From an uncultured Dorea sp. (GTDB lineage: Bacteria; Bacillota; Clostridia; Lachnospirales; Lachnospiraceae), in assembly GCA_948602995.1 (NCBI GenBank), contig CAPEBR010000011.1, positions 1 to 64,000 on the forward strand: a stretch of 64,000 nucleotides of DNA. Reading direction: 5' to 3'. Shown one piece after another: positions 41,925 through 51,313 of this stretch. The position numbers and the translations under genes were made by a program. Each line of letters opens with the position of its first letter. Positions within the stretch are counted from its first letter, which is position 1. A model generated the notes under the pieces. That model was not told where the DNA came from. It worked only from the letters and a program-made list of their open reading frames with translations, and searched no databases.

Positions 41925-43085
41925 ATGGCAAAGAAAAAAATCGGTATCATCGGCGGAGGTATCTCCGGAACAGCACTCGGCTATCATTTAAGCCTGTATG
42001 ACGGCGAAGCTGAAGTGATTGTATTTGAGAAGGATACAATCGGGGGAGCTTCCACGGCAAAATCTGCAGGTACAGTTTGTCTGTTTGACGATTCTCTTAA
42101 GAACAGATACTGGGATGTAAGACTTTATGGTTTCGAATCTTATCTGAAGATGGAAGAGGAAGAGAAGGGCTCAGCAGGATTTGATAAGACCGGAACACTG
42201 GTAGTTGCTACGAATGAGGAAGTTGAAAAAGTTATTAAGACCGGTATTGCACTCGCAAAAGCAGCAGGCTATACAGGAGAATACATTACAGACAAAGACC
42301 GCATCAAAGAGATCCTTCCAGATATCTCCACGGATAATATTCTGGGCGCGGGCTATACGGCTGATGACGGATATTTTGACGGAACCATGATTTCTAATAC
42401 TTATGCAAAGAAGTTCCAGAAGAACGGCGGCGTTGTGAAGACTGGCGTTAAGGTTACAGAGGTTGTTGTAGAAGATAATAAGGTAAAGGGCCTGAAGACA
42501 GACGATGGTGCAGAATATGAGTTTGACGTAGTTGTTGACTGTACAGGACCATGGAGCAAGTTCACAGGCGAGATGGTAGGCCTTGATGTACCGATCTGGC
42601 ATACAAAGGCAGAAGCTTTCTTCTTATGCCCTCCGGGAAAGAAGTTAGACTACACCTTCCCGGTGCTGAAATATCCTGAGTTCTACGGACTGAGGGCAGG
42701 AGATAACATCTTTATCTGCAAGTCTCATCTCTCCATGGATCTGAGCAATCCGATGCATGCAGGACAGTGGGATCCGGATAAATTACCGGCAACAGGCGGA
42801 ACAGATGATTACTTCATCGACTTCCTTCTTGACCAGCTTGAGGCAAAGGTTCCTGGAATCGTAGACAGCGGCCTTGTTTCCTCCTGGTTATCCTACCGTG
42901 CAGAGCCAAAGGATTTCTGGCCTATCTTAGGTGAGACGCCGGTTGAAGGCTATATGCTTTCCACAGGATTTGGTGGAAATGGTGTAATTGAGGCGCCTGC
43001 TGCAACTCGTGACCTTGCAAAATTAATTATGCGCGGCGAGAGCACACCGCTTCTGGAGAACTGGGCATTTAAGCGTCTCCTGTAG
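41925..43085 (+). CDS. FAD-dependent amino acid/amine dehydrogenase (DAO family)
   Basis: 386-residue flavoprotein of the D-amino acid oxidase/glycine-sarcosine oxidase superfamily. The Rossmann FAD motif IGIIGGGISGTALGYHL is at residues 6-22, a second dinucleotide-fold region near DVVVDCTGPWSKF, and the C-terminal FAD-closing block STGFGGNGVIEAPAATRDLA. No signal peptide. In an anaerobe, and with etfB-etfA directly downstream, it should pass electrons to ETF rather than oxygen, like sarcosine and dimethylglycine dehydrogenases. The substrate is inferred to be the amine or amino acid released by the upstream carbamoylase. GAAAGGTAGG precedes the ATG. Confidence 0.85.
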   Translation: MAKKKIGIIGGGISGTALGYHLSLYDGEAEVIVFEKDTIGGASTAKSAGTVCLFDDSLKNRYWDVRLYGFESYLKMEEEEKGSAGFDKTGTLVVATNEEVEKVIKTGIALAKAAGYTGEYITDKDRIKEILPDISTDNILGAGYTADDGYFDGTMISNTYAKKFQKNGGVVKTGVKVTEVVVEDNKVKGLKTDDGAEYEFDVVVDCTGPWSKFTGEMVGLDVPIWHTKAEAFFLCPPGKKLDYTFPVLKYPEFYGLRAGDNIFICKSHLSMDLSNPMHAGQWDPDKLPATGGTDDYFIDFLLDQLEAKVPGIVDSGLVSSWLSYRAEPKDFWPILGETPVEGYMLSTGFGGNGVIEAPAATRDLAKLIMRGESTPLLENWAFKRLL

Positions 43086-43111
43086 AAAGCACAGGAAGAT
43101 GTAATTGATTC

Positions 43112-43239
43112 GTAACTGTGAAGGTACTGGGCAGTTACATTGATGATTGTTCACAGATACCGGGCCTTTGCGCCGAATGCAGAGGTCTGGCATGAGCAGT
43201 AATATGACTCATGAAGGCCTGCACCTTTCCGGGCAGGCC
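43112..43239. other. Two hairpins in the gap before etfB
   Basis: GTAACTG/CAGTTAC (43112-43118 / 43132-43138) and GGCCTGC/GCAGGCC (43216-43222 / 43233-43239). Neither has a T run, so they may adjust relative expression of the dehydrogenase and EtfBA rather than terminate. Confidence 0.4.
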
Positions 43240-43264
43240 ATTAGAAAATAATTAGGAGGAAACC

Positions 43265-44056
43265 ATGAATATAGCAGTTCTTATTAAACAGGTTCCGGTT
43301 TCAAATGATGTAACGGTAGACCCCAAGACACATGCACTCGTGCGTGCGAGCTCGGAGGGCATGATCAACCCGGCTGACTTGAACGCAATTGAAGAAGCCA
43401 TGCTTCTTAAGGAGCAGACAGAAGGAAAAGTTGTTGTATTTACAATGGGACCACCGGATGCAGAGAAGTCTCTCAGGGATGCAATGGCTCTTGGATGCGA
43501 TGAATCCTGTCTGATTACAGACCGGGCTGTTGCAGGAGGAGATACGGTTGCAACGGCTAAAGTACTGGCAGCAGCAATTAAGAAATATGGCGAGTTTGAC
43601 CTTCTGGTAGGCGGAGCACTGTCTGCAGACGGCGCGACCGGGCAGGTTGGAGCCATGGTAGCAGAGTGCCTTGATATTCCTCATGTTGTAGAAGCAGCAG
43701 GAGTAAAATATGATGCGGCTGATGGTGATAAGATTGTAGCAGTGAAGAAGTTCCATGATAAAAAATTAAGCATCAGGTGCGCCCTCCCGGCCATGATATC
43801 CTTTAATTTTGGCTGCAACGAGCCGCGTCTCGCAACTCTTCGTTCAAAGCGTGCAGCAAAGTCAAAGCCGCTTGTAACCTATACGAATGCGGATCTTGGA
43901 CTTCCGCTTGATGAGGTGGGCATCGGAGGTTCTCCGACAGCAGTTGTAGACTCCTTCTCACCAAAGGCGGGAAGAAAGGCTCAGATGCTTGAGGGAACAC
44001 CGGCAGAGCTTGCTAAGAAGCTGTATGACCTGATTGAAGAGGAGAAAGGAAAGTAG
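43265..44056 (+). CDS. etfB: Electron transfer flavoprotein beta subunit
   Basis: 263-residue EtfB. N-terminal IAVLIKQVPVSNDVTVD, the conserved NPADLNAIEEAMLLKE, then VVFTMGPPDAEKSLRDAMALGCDE and LLVGGALSADGATGQVGAMVAE. Binds AMP in ordinary ETFs, or a second FAD in bifurcating ones; which type this is cannot be settled by eye. AGGAGG lies 7 bp before the ATG. Here the neighbour is an amine dehydrogenase rather than an acyl-CoA dehydrogenase, suggesting a dedicated ETF. Confidence 0.94.
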   Translation: MNIAVLIKQVPVSNDVTVDPKTHALVRASSEGMINPADLNAIEEAMLLKEQTEGKVVVFTMGPPDAEKSLRDAMALGCDESCLITDRAVAGGDTVATAKVLAAAIKKYGEFDLLVGGALSADGATGQVGAMVAECLDIPHVVEAAGVKYDAADGDKIVAVKKFHDKKLSIRCALPAMISFNFGCNEPRLATLRSKRAAKSKPLVTYTNADLGLPLDEVGIGGSPTAVVDSFSPKAGRKAQMLEGTPAELAKKLYDLIEEEKGK

Positions 44057-44060
44057 ATCA

Positions 44061-45044
44061 ATGGCTAATGGAATTTGTGTTTATGCAGAAAGTTATAAGG
44101 GTAAATTAGAGCCGGTAGCTGCAGAACTGGTTTCAGCCGCAAAGGAGATCCAGAAGACAACAGGCGAGAAGGTTCAGGCAATCGTGCTTGCAGAGGAGAC
44201 GGAAAGTATTGTGGCTGAGCTTGACAAGCTTGGGGTAGAAGAGATCTATGCGGTAAAGGCAGGACGCGACTGTTCACAGCAGGATGATGCTGTAAGCCAG
44301 GCAATTGCAGAGATGCTTAAGAAGATTGATCCTTCAAGTGTTCTGATTCCGGCGACTCCGGAGGGACGTTCGATCTTTTCCAGAGTTGCGATGAAACTGG
44401 GATGTGGCATGACTGCAGACTGTACAGAGGTTCTGGTTGGAACAAAGGAAGACGGATCTTACTATATTAAACAGAATAAGCCGTCCTACGGCGAGAATGT
44501 CTTTGTAACGATTATTACCAGAGACGGATTCTATCCGCAGATGATGACTGTAAGACCAGGTGTATATACCGCACAGGAGGAAGCGGCAGGCGGACAGGCA
44601 AAGGTGGAATATTTTGAGGATATTAAGGTCGGCGATTCTAAGATTGAGGTTATCGAAGAGGTTGTGGCAGAGGCTGAAACTGGAAGCATTTTAAGTGCCG
44701 AGGTGGTTGTTGTCGGCGGAAGAGGTGTCCTTGAGGATGACAATTTCTCACTGCTTGAGAAATTTGCTGAGAAGGTAGGCGGCGCCATCGGCGGAACAAG
44801 ACCGATGGTGGATTCTGAGATGATTCCGTTCAACCATCAGATCGGGCAGACAGGACTTACAATCCGCCCGAAGATCTGTATCTCCTTTGGTGTGTCCGGA
44901 GCGATCCAGCATACAGAGGGAATTAAGGATACAAAGCTCTTTGTAGCGGTGAATACAGATGAAGAGGCTGCGATTTATGGTGTGGCCGATTATGGTATGG
45001 CAGCAGATCTGAAGGATGTGCTGACGGAATATCTGGCACTGTAA
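44061..45044 (+). CDS. etfA: Electron transfer flavoprotein alpha subunit
   Basis: 327-residue EtfA. N-terminal domain about 1-190; C-terminal FAD domain with VVVGGRGVLEDDNFSLLEKF, GGTRPMVDSEMIPFNHQIGQ, the FAD-binding TGLTIRPKICISFGVSGAIQ and VAVNTDEEAAIYGVADYGM. All FAD-contact motifs are intact. A frame from 44034 would begin inside etfB; ATG 44061 follows AAAGGAAAG and is preferred. A terminator follows. Partner of EtfB; probably reduces quinone-independent acceptors, ferredoxin or Rnf-linked carriers in this organism. Confidence 0.94.
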   Translation: MANGICVYAESYKGKLEPVAAELVSAAKEIQKTTGEKVQAIVLAEETESIVAELDKLGVEEIYAVKAGRDCSQQDDAVSQAIAEMLKKIDPSSVLIPATPEGRSIFSRVAMKLGCGMTADCTEVLVGTKEDGSYYIKQNKPSYGENVFVTIITRDGFYPQMMTVRPGVYTAQEEAAGGQAKVEYFEDIKVGDSKIEVIEEVVAEAETGSILSAEVVVVGGRGVLEDDNFSLLEKFAEKVGGAIGGTRPMVDSEMIPFNHQIGQTGLTIRPKICISFGVSGAIQHTEGIKDTKLFVAVNTDEEAAIYGVADYGMAADLKDVLTEYLAL

Positions 45045-45065
45045 CAAACAGTTCTGTCTGTTTTT

Positions 45066-45109
45066 GAAATAGCATCTGACTTTAGACGGTTGGGATGCTA
45101 TTTCTTTTT
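45066..45109 (+). terminator. Terminator after etfA
   Basis: 11-bp perfect arms GAAATAGCATC / GATGCTATTTC (45066-45076 / 45094-45104) followed by five T residues. Confidence 0.8.
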
Positions 45110-45405
45110 ATGTCTAAATTTAAAATGGAATTTCCATCACCACTGTCATTTCTGGAAACAAATCTTCCTAATCCCCAAAATAAACCATCACATACCCAAA
45201 TTAAGACAATACCTTTTCGACATTATCAGAATCATTTGAATATACCTTTGATTCATCAATCGAAAAACTAGTAAATATATATGTGTGAAGGCAAGTTTGA
45301 TTAAAACTATAATTAACTTAAAGCGGTTTGTTAAGCGGAGTAATAAGCTTAATATACAAAAAACAATCCCGAGTTTTATTCACAACAGAGAAAAATATTT
45401 AGTGA
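45110..45405. other. AT-rich spacer between etfA and the mannanase gene
   Basis: About 300 bp with clearly lower GC than its surroundings and stop codons in all frames. I see no gene, RNA motif or repeat in it. Its composition may mark the left edge of a transferred segment carrying the mannanase. Confidence 0.4.
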
Positions 45406-45435
45406 TTGACTTAAAATAGAGACTAAATATATAAT
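45406..45435 (+). promoter_or_regulatory. Sigma-A promoter of the GH26 gene
   Basis: TTGACT (45406-45411), 18-bp spacer, TATAAT (45430-45435), leaving an AT-rich leader of about 125 nt before the start. Confidence 0.6.
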
Positions 45436-45565
45436 ATAATTAATAAAAATAAAGTTATAAAAAAATTTTGATTAAATTATATTAATGTGTATTTTAGTCT
45501 GTGAAAATTATGCAGACTGAAAAATAAATTTTTAGGGATACATATCTCTAAGGAAAGGAAGAACT

Positions 45566-48500
45566 ATGAAAAAAAGAAACAAAAGAGCACTATCTTTGAT
45601 GCTTTCAATGGCACTGGCGGTGAGTCTGCCTGCCTCAGTCTTTGCGACGGAAGACATCGGGAATTCTGCTGGAGAGGAGGTAGGAATATCCAAAGGAGAT
45701 CCGTCGGTTTACCTTGCTCCGCCGGCTTCGGATAAAAGAGGGCTGGAGGAACAGGGAAGCTGGTATTATGGAACAGGATGGGAACACGAATATCAGGGTG
45801 CTGCAAATTCTGATGTGAAGCAGGAGAATGGCATGGTAAAGGCTACTGTAGATTACAGCGCTGATGCTGATAAAGGTTACAGTAAAATGGCTATCTCCAG
45901 CTGGCATGATGATGGAGTCAGTTTCCAGGATGTTTCAAAGGTAACGTTTGATTTTTACTATGATGAAGCTAATATGAGTTCCGGAAGCTTTGGCGTGGCA
46001 GTGAATTCGGATCATCTTAATGTAAATGATACAGATCTTGACCTGAGTAAGGCCGGGGAGACAGATGGAACCCTAAAAAAACTTCCGGTTACGCTCACAT
46101 GTGAGACGGCAAATGGGAGCGTACAGGGAATCACGTTTTGCCTGATTGGAAAAAATACCGATTACAAAGGTGATATCTGGCTTGATAATATCCAGTTTGA
46201 ATCCGGAACACAGGCGCCGGCTGCAGATGTCAGGGTGTGGGATTTTGAAGATGGTACTACACAGGGCTGGGTATTTGACAACAGCTGGGCAGAGGACTAT
46301 AAAGGACCGGCTGAAAATGTGTGCAGTGCAGAAAACGGGAAGCTGAAGGTTCAGATGGATTATACACAAAATACAAGTGACGGCTGGATTCAGCCTGCAA
46401 TCAGCATCTCTCCTGAAGGAGGAATTGACGCCTCCGGTGCAACAACACTGGAGTTTGAGATGTATTATGATGTGAATGCCAAGACAACCGGAAATATTTC
46501 ATTGAAGCCGGTTTCCGGTAATCTTTTTAAAGAACAGACATCAAGTATTCAGAATGTAGCAGCTGAGGATGTGGAAAACGGGCTGAAAAAGGCAGTATTC
46601 CGGTTTGAGGTGAATACGGAGGCTGCCAAGACAGAAAAACCGGATAAATTAATGATCCTGCTGGTAGGTAATAATACAGACTATAAAGGGAATCTTTATT
46701 TTGACAATATTCGCCTGTATACCCCGGTCGTGGAGGATGTGTATGTAGACGCGACAGTGAAGGCCGAAACCAAAACTGCTGTATCCGGAAGCAGCGATAA
46801 GATTATAATAAATGGAACTGATTTTAATTATGTTTCCGAGGCAAAGCTTGCAGATCCGAAGGCAGATGTATCAGCGAAAGCGCTCTATCAGTATCTGAAG
46901 GCTGTAGGAGAGTCTGATTCCACGTTATATGGACATATGGAGGACACGGTGTTAAAGGCAGGGAGCGATGCATTGACCTACTCAGATACCGAAGATCTGA
47001 CAGGCTCGCTGGCGGCGGTCAACGGGCTGGACTGCGGCGGACTTTTCTCAGGATTTGCCGGTAAGTATAATGAGCGTCATCCAGACGCAGCCCGGATTCC
47101 GGATACTACAGAAGGAAATATCAAGGCTGCTGCGCTTCTTTCAAACGAGGCGGTTCAGGGAGGTGCAATCATGACCTTATCCTGCCATATGCCGAACTTT
47201 GCTTTTGCAGAGGAGAAGGATGCCGGGGCAGTAAAGACTTATGACCGTTATGATTACGGCAAGGCAGATTCCTATAATCTGAATGGGGACTGTATGAACC
47301 AGATTCTTCCAGGCGGAAAGTTTAATCCGCAGTTTACGGCATTTCTGGATTTGATTGCCGAATATGCAGGGCAGGTTGACGGAGCGGTTCTGTTCCGTCC
47401 ATTCCATGAGAATACAGGAAGCTGGTTCTGGTGGGGCAAAGCATTCTGCAATGAGGAAACCTACAAAAGCGTATTTAAGTATACTGTAGAATATCTGCGT
47501 GATGAAAAGGATGTCCATAATCTGCTGTACGTGTACGGGCCTGGCTCAGAGGCAGCTACACTGGAAGAGTACGCGGAGCGTTATCCGGGTGATGAATTCG
47601 TGGATATGGTGGGCTTCGATACTTATGATGGAAACGCAGATAAAGAGGGAACTTTCTTCAAGGGCTTTGAATCGGTTGTAAAGTTAACGGATGAGTTTGC
47701 AAAGACGCACGGAAAGCTTTTTGCAGTCACAGAGACTGGTATTACAAACCAGGCTATGAAAAAGCAGGGCAATGAGCGTCCAGAGTGGTTTTCCGATATC
47801 CTGAATATTGTAACAAAGCCGGAATATGATTGTGCATATTATATGGTCTGGTCTAATTATGATTCCAAGAGCAATTATTATTCACCATTTGCTGTATCCA
47901 AGTCCGAAGACGGAACACTTCACGGACATGAGCTCATGGATGGATTCATCCGGTTCTACAATGATGCAAGAAGTATCTTTGCAGCAGATCAGAAGCATGT
48001 TGTTTATGGAGAGACAAAGCCTGCAGACCCGGCTGTTTCAGGCTGGGATAAGACGGGGTACATCACAGCACCAGTTGCAGGAAGCCGTATTTTGGAAAAG
48101 ACAACAGTTGCTGCGCGGCTCAGTGAAGCTATGCCGGATGCGGTAATTTCTGTGTCAAATGGAACAAAGGAAATAAAGCTGAATGGAAAACCAGAAGGAA
48201 AAACAGTTACAGCCCAATTGACAGCAGACATTCTGTCACAGTTAGGAGAGGCAGCCAAGGGCAAAATTATCCTTTCCTCCGGAAATAAGAAGCTGGCTGA
48301 AATTACAGTGATCTTCAATATTCCGGAAAAAGAGCCGGATCCATATATGGTGGATGATTTTGAGTCCTATTATGGTGAGGCATCCTTGCTGAAGCAGAGC
48401 TGGGCAACTAACAAAGCAACCGGAAGTACCATTGACCTGAGCCTGTCTGATAAAGAAGGAAATGCACAGGACGGCTATGGCATGAAGTTTGATTATAGTG

Positions 48501-49561
48501 AGACAAGCGGAGGCTGGGCCGGAGCGACGATCACAAAAGAGGTTGACTGGTCCAACTGTAATGCACTCAGCTTCTGGACAATTCCGGATGGAAAACAGCA
48601 GAAAACAGTGATACAGATTGATGCAAATAAGACATGCTATGAAGTGTATCTGAATTTATACGATGCATATAATGCACGGGCAGGAAAGCCTACCCAGGTG
48701 ATCATTCCATTTACGGAATTCTGCCAGCGTGATACAGAAGGAAATCCAAAAGGCGGTCTGGTAAATGACTGCGGAACCGTTGGCAGTTTTGGCTTGTGGG
48801 TAAATGCGATCGACAACGAATTCTTTGAGGGCGATACTGTAAGCGGTACAATCTGGTATGATAATATTACAGCAGTCAAAACAGATCTTAAGGAAGCAGC
48901 ATTCCAGGATCCGAAGACAGAAGAGCAGCATATACATTCTTATGAGACAATTGTAAATGCAGCAACAACTTCAAAGGATGGAAGTATCATCGAAAAGTGT
49001 AAGGGATGTGGAGAGATCAAATCCCAGAAGGTAATCTATGCTGCAAAGACGGTTTCACTGAAAAACAGCAAATATGTATACAATAAAAAGGCAAGAAAAC
49101 CATCCATTACAGTAAAAGATTCCAAAGGAGCAGTGATTCCGAAGAACAGCTATAGTGTAATTTACAAGAATAATAAAAATGTAGGAAGAGCTGACCTGAC
49201 AGTTACCCTGAAAGGAAATTATAGGGGGACGCTGATAAAGACCTTTGATATTCTTCCAAAAGGTACCGGCATTTCAAAGCTGAAGAGTTCCGTGAAGGGC
49301 TTTAAGGCAGTATGGAAAAAGCAGTCCACGCAGACCAGCGGCTATGAAATTCAGTATTCCACGAACAAGAAATTTACCAAAAAGGCATCAAAGATTAAAA
49401 CAGTAGCGAAGAAGACGGCAAAATCAAAGAGTATTACCAGGCTGAAGGCGAAGAAGACATATTATGTGAGAATCCGTACTTATAAGAAGGTAAAGATAAA
49501 CGGAAAATCGAAAAAATTGTATTCCTCCTGGTCAAAGGCGAAGAAGGTAACTACAAAATAA
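45566..49561 (+). CDS. Secreted multidomain GH26 beta-mannanase
   Basis: 1331-residue extracellular enzyme. Signal peptide 1-27 (cleavage after SVFA). Two N-terminal beta-sandwich carbohydrate-binding-like modules (about 55-215 and 225-395, each with a DIWLDNIQF or LYFDNIRLY end). GH26 catalytic domain (about 430-800) with acid/base Glu615 in LFRPFHENTGSWFWWG and nucleophile Glu723 in AVTETGITNQ. A linker domain (about 830-930), a third binding-like module (about 935-1120, VDDFESYY...TIWYDNITAV), then a Cys-containing HSYETIVNAATTSKDG repeat, and a lysine-rich Fn3/MBG-like C-terminus (about 1165-1331). No LPXTG anchor. It should cleave beta-1,4-mannans outside the cell. No sugar transporter or other glycosidase is adjacent. 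Confidence 0.9.
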   Translation: MKKRNKRALSLMLSMALAVSLPASVFATEDIGNSAGEEVGISKGDPSVYLAPPASDKRGLEEQGSWYYGTGWEHEYQGAANSDVKQENGMVKATVDYSADADKGYSKMAISSWHDDGVSFQDVSKVTFDFYYDEANMSSGSFGVAVNSDHLNVNDTDLDLSKAGETDGTLKKLPVTLTCETANGSVQGITFCLIGKNTDYKGDIWLDNIQFESGTQAPAADVRVWDFEDGTTQGWVFDNSWAEDYKGPAENVCSAENGKLKVQMDYTQNTSDGWIQPAISISPEGGIDASGATTLEFEMYYDVNAKTTGNISLKPVSGNLFKEQTSSIQNVAAEDVENGLKKAVFRFEVNTEAAKTEKPDKLMILLVGNNTDYKGNLYFDNIRLYTPVVEDVYVDATVKAETKTAVSGSSDKIIINGTDFNYVSEAKLADPKADVSAKALYQYLKAVGESDSTLYGHMEDTVLKAGSDALTYSDTEDLTGSLAAVNGLDCGGLFSGFAGKYNERHPDAARIPDTTEGNIKAAALLSNEAVQGGAIMTLSCHMPNFAFAEEKDAGAVKTYDRYDYGKADSYNLNGDCMNQILPGGKFNPQFTAFLDLIAEYAGQVDGAVLFRPFHENTGSWFWWGKAFCNEETYKSVFKYTVEYLRDEKDVHNLLYVYGPGSEAATLEEYAERYPGDEFVDMVGFDTYDGNADKEGTFFKGFESVVKLTDEFAKTHGKLFAVTETGITNQAMKKQGNERPEWFSDILNIVTKPEYDCAYYMVWSNYDSKSNYYSPFAVSKSEDGTLHGHELMDGFIRFYNDARSIFAADQKHVVYGETKPADPAVSGWDKTGYITAPVAGSRILEKTTVAARLSEAMPDAVISVSNGTKEIKLNGKPEGKTVTAQLTADILSQLGEAAKGKIILSSGNKKLAEITVIFNIPEKEPDPYMVDDFESYYGEASLLKQSWATNKATGSTIDLSLSDKEGNAQDGYGMKFDYSETSGGWAGATITKEVDWSNCNALSFWTIPDGKQQKTVIQIDANKTCYEVYLNLYDAYNARAGKPTQVIIPFTEFCQRDTEGNPKGGLVNDCGTVGSFGLWVNAIDNEFFEGDTVSGTIWYDNITAVKTDLKEAAFQDPKTEEQHIHSYETIVNAATTSKDGSIIEKCKGCGEIKSQKVIYAAKTVSLKNSKYVYNKKARKPSITVKDSKGAVIPKNSYSVIYKNNKNVGRADLTVTLKGNYRGTLIKTFDILPKGTGISKLKSSVKGFKAVWKKQSTQTSGYEIQYSTNKKFTKKASKIKTVAKKTAKSKSITRLKAKKTYYVRIRTYKKVKINGKSKKLYSSWSKAKKVTTK

Positions 49562-49622
49562 AAGCTGTTGTCTGAAAATGATATGTATGTATGAAGCTAA
49601 TAGAATAATTACATCGTAATAA

Positions 49623-49667
49623 GAGATGCGGTATTGCTCAGGGCAGGAGAGTAATACCGTATCTTTT
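49623..49667 (+). terminator. Terminator after the GH26 gene
   Basis: AGAT-G-CGGTATT pairs with AATACCG-T-ATCT (one mismatch) and is followed by TTTT. It also lies just downstream of the convergent XRE gene. Confidence 0.7.
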
Positions 49668-49684
49668 CTAAATGTAAATGAATA

Positions 49685-50743
49685 TTATATACCTTCTTTT
49701 AACTTTTTAATTGCAGCTATACAGCGTGGATCTGCAAGTAGTGGTTTAAAACTCTCGTCTTCAAGACCCATTAACAGCATTTTCCGTATTTCTTTTGTGG
49801 TAGCCGGCTGATGTTCTTTTATATCAAGCCCCGGAGAAAAAAGCTCTGGTTTAGGCAGGACAGCCTCTCCGGTTATGGCATCTACATAACGGATAAAGCT
49901 GTCGGCGGCATCATCGTAACGCCCCATCCGCAGATAGATATCTAGAAACATCCCTTCATACATGCCGCCCAATCCAAAAAGCAGATCCAGGGATTTATAA
50001 ACTTCACAAATTTTTAGGGCGTGTTCTGGGTCATCCGTAATCTCTGGACCCATCATGGAGGTCAGGCAGAATGCTGCCTGACGGATCAGAGTATATAATC
50101 GTTTCTGCGTGAGATTTAGCGCTTCTTCTGGCTTACCCTGTTTTGTATAGAGCTGGAACCAGGTAAGGGTTGGGTCTACGGAGTACTCTGGTAATTCCTT
50201 TAAAAGCCGCTCGCCTTGTTCCAGTTCTCCGGCCTGAATCGCCATGCCCGCAAGGTTCAGGGCAGCCTGCTGCCGGTAAGCGGACGTGCCGGAGGCACGA
50301 AGCTCTGTAAGAAGCTGCTTTTTCCGGTCTGTCCATCTCTTTTGCTGCTCTTCTTTGGCTGTTGGGAAAAACATGCGAAAGGCATCATAGGCAACGGCCG
50401 CATTGAATTTCAAGGCGCAGGAATTCGGATATTCGTGCAGAAGCCCGGACAGCATTCTTTCTCCGGTTTCATAGCCTTCTTTCATGGCTGCTTCGATTAG
50501 AGAATTCATTTTTTCTTCGATTTCTTCATTGGAGAGCGTTTCCTCGAATTGCAGCAGAGTATCCACACTGGTATCTAATGCTCTTGCCAAAGGGCAAAGC
50601 AGTGTAATGTCAGGGTAGGAGCTGCCAGTTTCCCACTTGCTGACCGCCGGGGCGGATATGCCGAGCATTTCCGCAAGCTGGTTCTGGGTTAGTCTCCTTG
50701 CCCTGCGAAGCTCTGTAAGCTTTGCACCGATTTTCATTTCCAT
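49685..50743 (-). CDS. XRE-type helix-turn-helix regulator with large C-terminal repeat domain
   Basis: 352 residues. N-terminal HTH_3 (about 1-60; GAKLTELRRARRLTQNQLAEMLGIS and SAPAVSKWETGSSYPDI) followed by a helical domain (about 85-350) that looks TPR-like, with LEQGERLLKELPE and EALNLTQKRLYTLIRQAAF. This arrangement is common in Lachnospiraceae. An upstream frame to 50845 is rejected because GAGGAGGA sits before the ATG at 50743. A good promoter is at 50860-50888. The target is unknown; it is convergent with the mannanase gene. Confidence 0.85.
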   Translation of the reverse strand: MEMKIGAKLTELRRARRLTQNQLAEMLGISAPAVSKWETGSSYPDITLLCPLARALDTSVDTLLQFEETLSNEEIEEKMNSLIEAAMKEGYETGERMLSGLLHEYPNSCALKFNAAVAYDAFRMFFPTAKEEQQKRWTDRKKQLLTELRASGTSAYRQQAALNLAGMAIQAGELEQGERLLKELPEYSVDPTLTWFQLYTKQGKPEEALNLTQKRLYTLIRQAAFCLTSMMGPEITDDPEHALKICEVYKSLDLLFGLGGMYEGMFLDIYLRMGRYDDAADSFIRYVDAITGEAVLPKPELFSPGLDIKEHQPATTKEIRKMLLMGLEDESFKPLLADPRCIAAIKKLKEGI

Positions 50744-50859
50744 AGTATAGTCCTCCTCTTGTTTGTGAATGCGAAACGGATCAATATGTCCGCGGTTTCG
50801 TTCGTGCATCAACTGCGTAGATCGCAGCGTATGATGTACTATCATTAACTTATAGGAAT

Positions 50860-50888
50860 AGTATAGTGCAGAGAGGAGTTTTATACAA
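50860..50888 (-). promoter_or_regulatory. Sigma-A promoter of the XRE gene
   Basis: On the minus strand TTGTAT (50883-50888), 17-bp spacer, TATACT (50860-50865). Confidence 0.55.
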
Positions 50889-50996
50889 TGGAGGCATAGT
50901 TAAGCAATGTGCAATTTTTATTAACTGATAGTTAAGACTGTTAATTTCACATAGACTTTTGCAGTGTTCTTGTAGTGTGAACAGTAACCTAAGGAT

Positions 50997-51129
50997 GTTA
51001 CTGTTCACACAGGACTTTGCATTTACTGCAAAGTCCGTAAAAAAATGATTCAGGTGTGAGCAAATCCCATTCGCGAAGCGAATTTTAAATGGATTTGCAA
51101 ATGTTACTGTGAACGGAGTGAACAGTAAC
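50997..51129 (+). repeat. MITE-like element, copy B (complete)
   Basis: 133 bp with terminal inverted repeats GTTACTGTTCA / TGAACAGTAAC. Internal hairpin GGACTTTGCA/TGCAAAGTCC, and a second stem-loop GCAAATCC...GGATTTGC around ATTCGC-GAA-GCGAAT. Flanked by direct repeats CTAAGGAT (50989-50996 / 51130-51137); the repeat extends to 18 bp because an extra right-end-like AACAGTAAC precedes the element. The rest of 50744-51313 holds only the XRE promoter and the leader hairpins of the next gene. Confidence 0.75.
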
Positions 51130-51207
51130 CTAAGGATTCGTACTAAAAATGAACATTCTGTGTATTTCTTTACATTACCGTAAAAATATGGTACGTTCTA
51201 TAAGTAG

Positions 51208-51240
51208 CCATGGAGTGTCTGAAACTCAGACGCTCCATGG
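51208..51240 (+). other. Long hairpin in the leader of the trigger-factor-like lipoprotein gene
   Basis: CCATGGAG-T-GTCTGA, loop AAC, TCAGAC-G-CTCCATGG: 15 bp with one T.G pair. A second, smaller stem CGTAACT/AGTTACG follows at 51250-51270. No T run is present; they may be leader structures or a terminator-like remnant. Confidence 0.5.
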
Positions 51241-51313
51241 GAAGAAAAACGTAACTACACAGCAGTTACGAAAAAACGATATTTTTGTGATGTAGAAGGA
51301 GAACAAGAACAGA

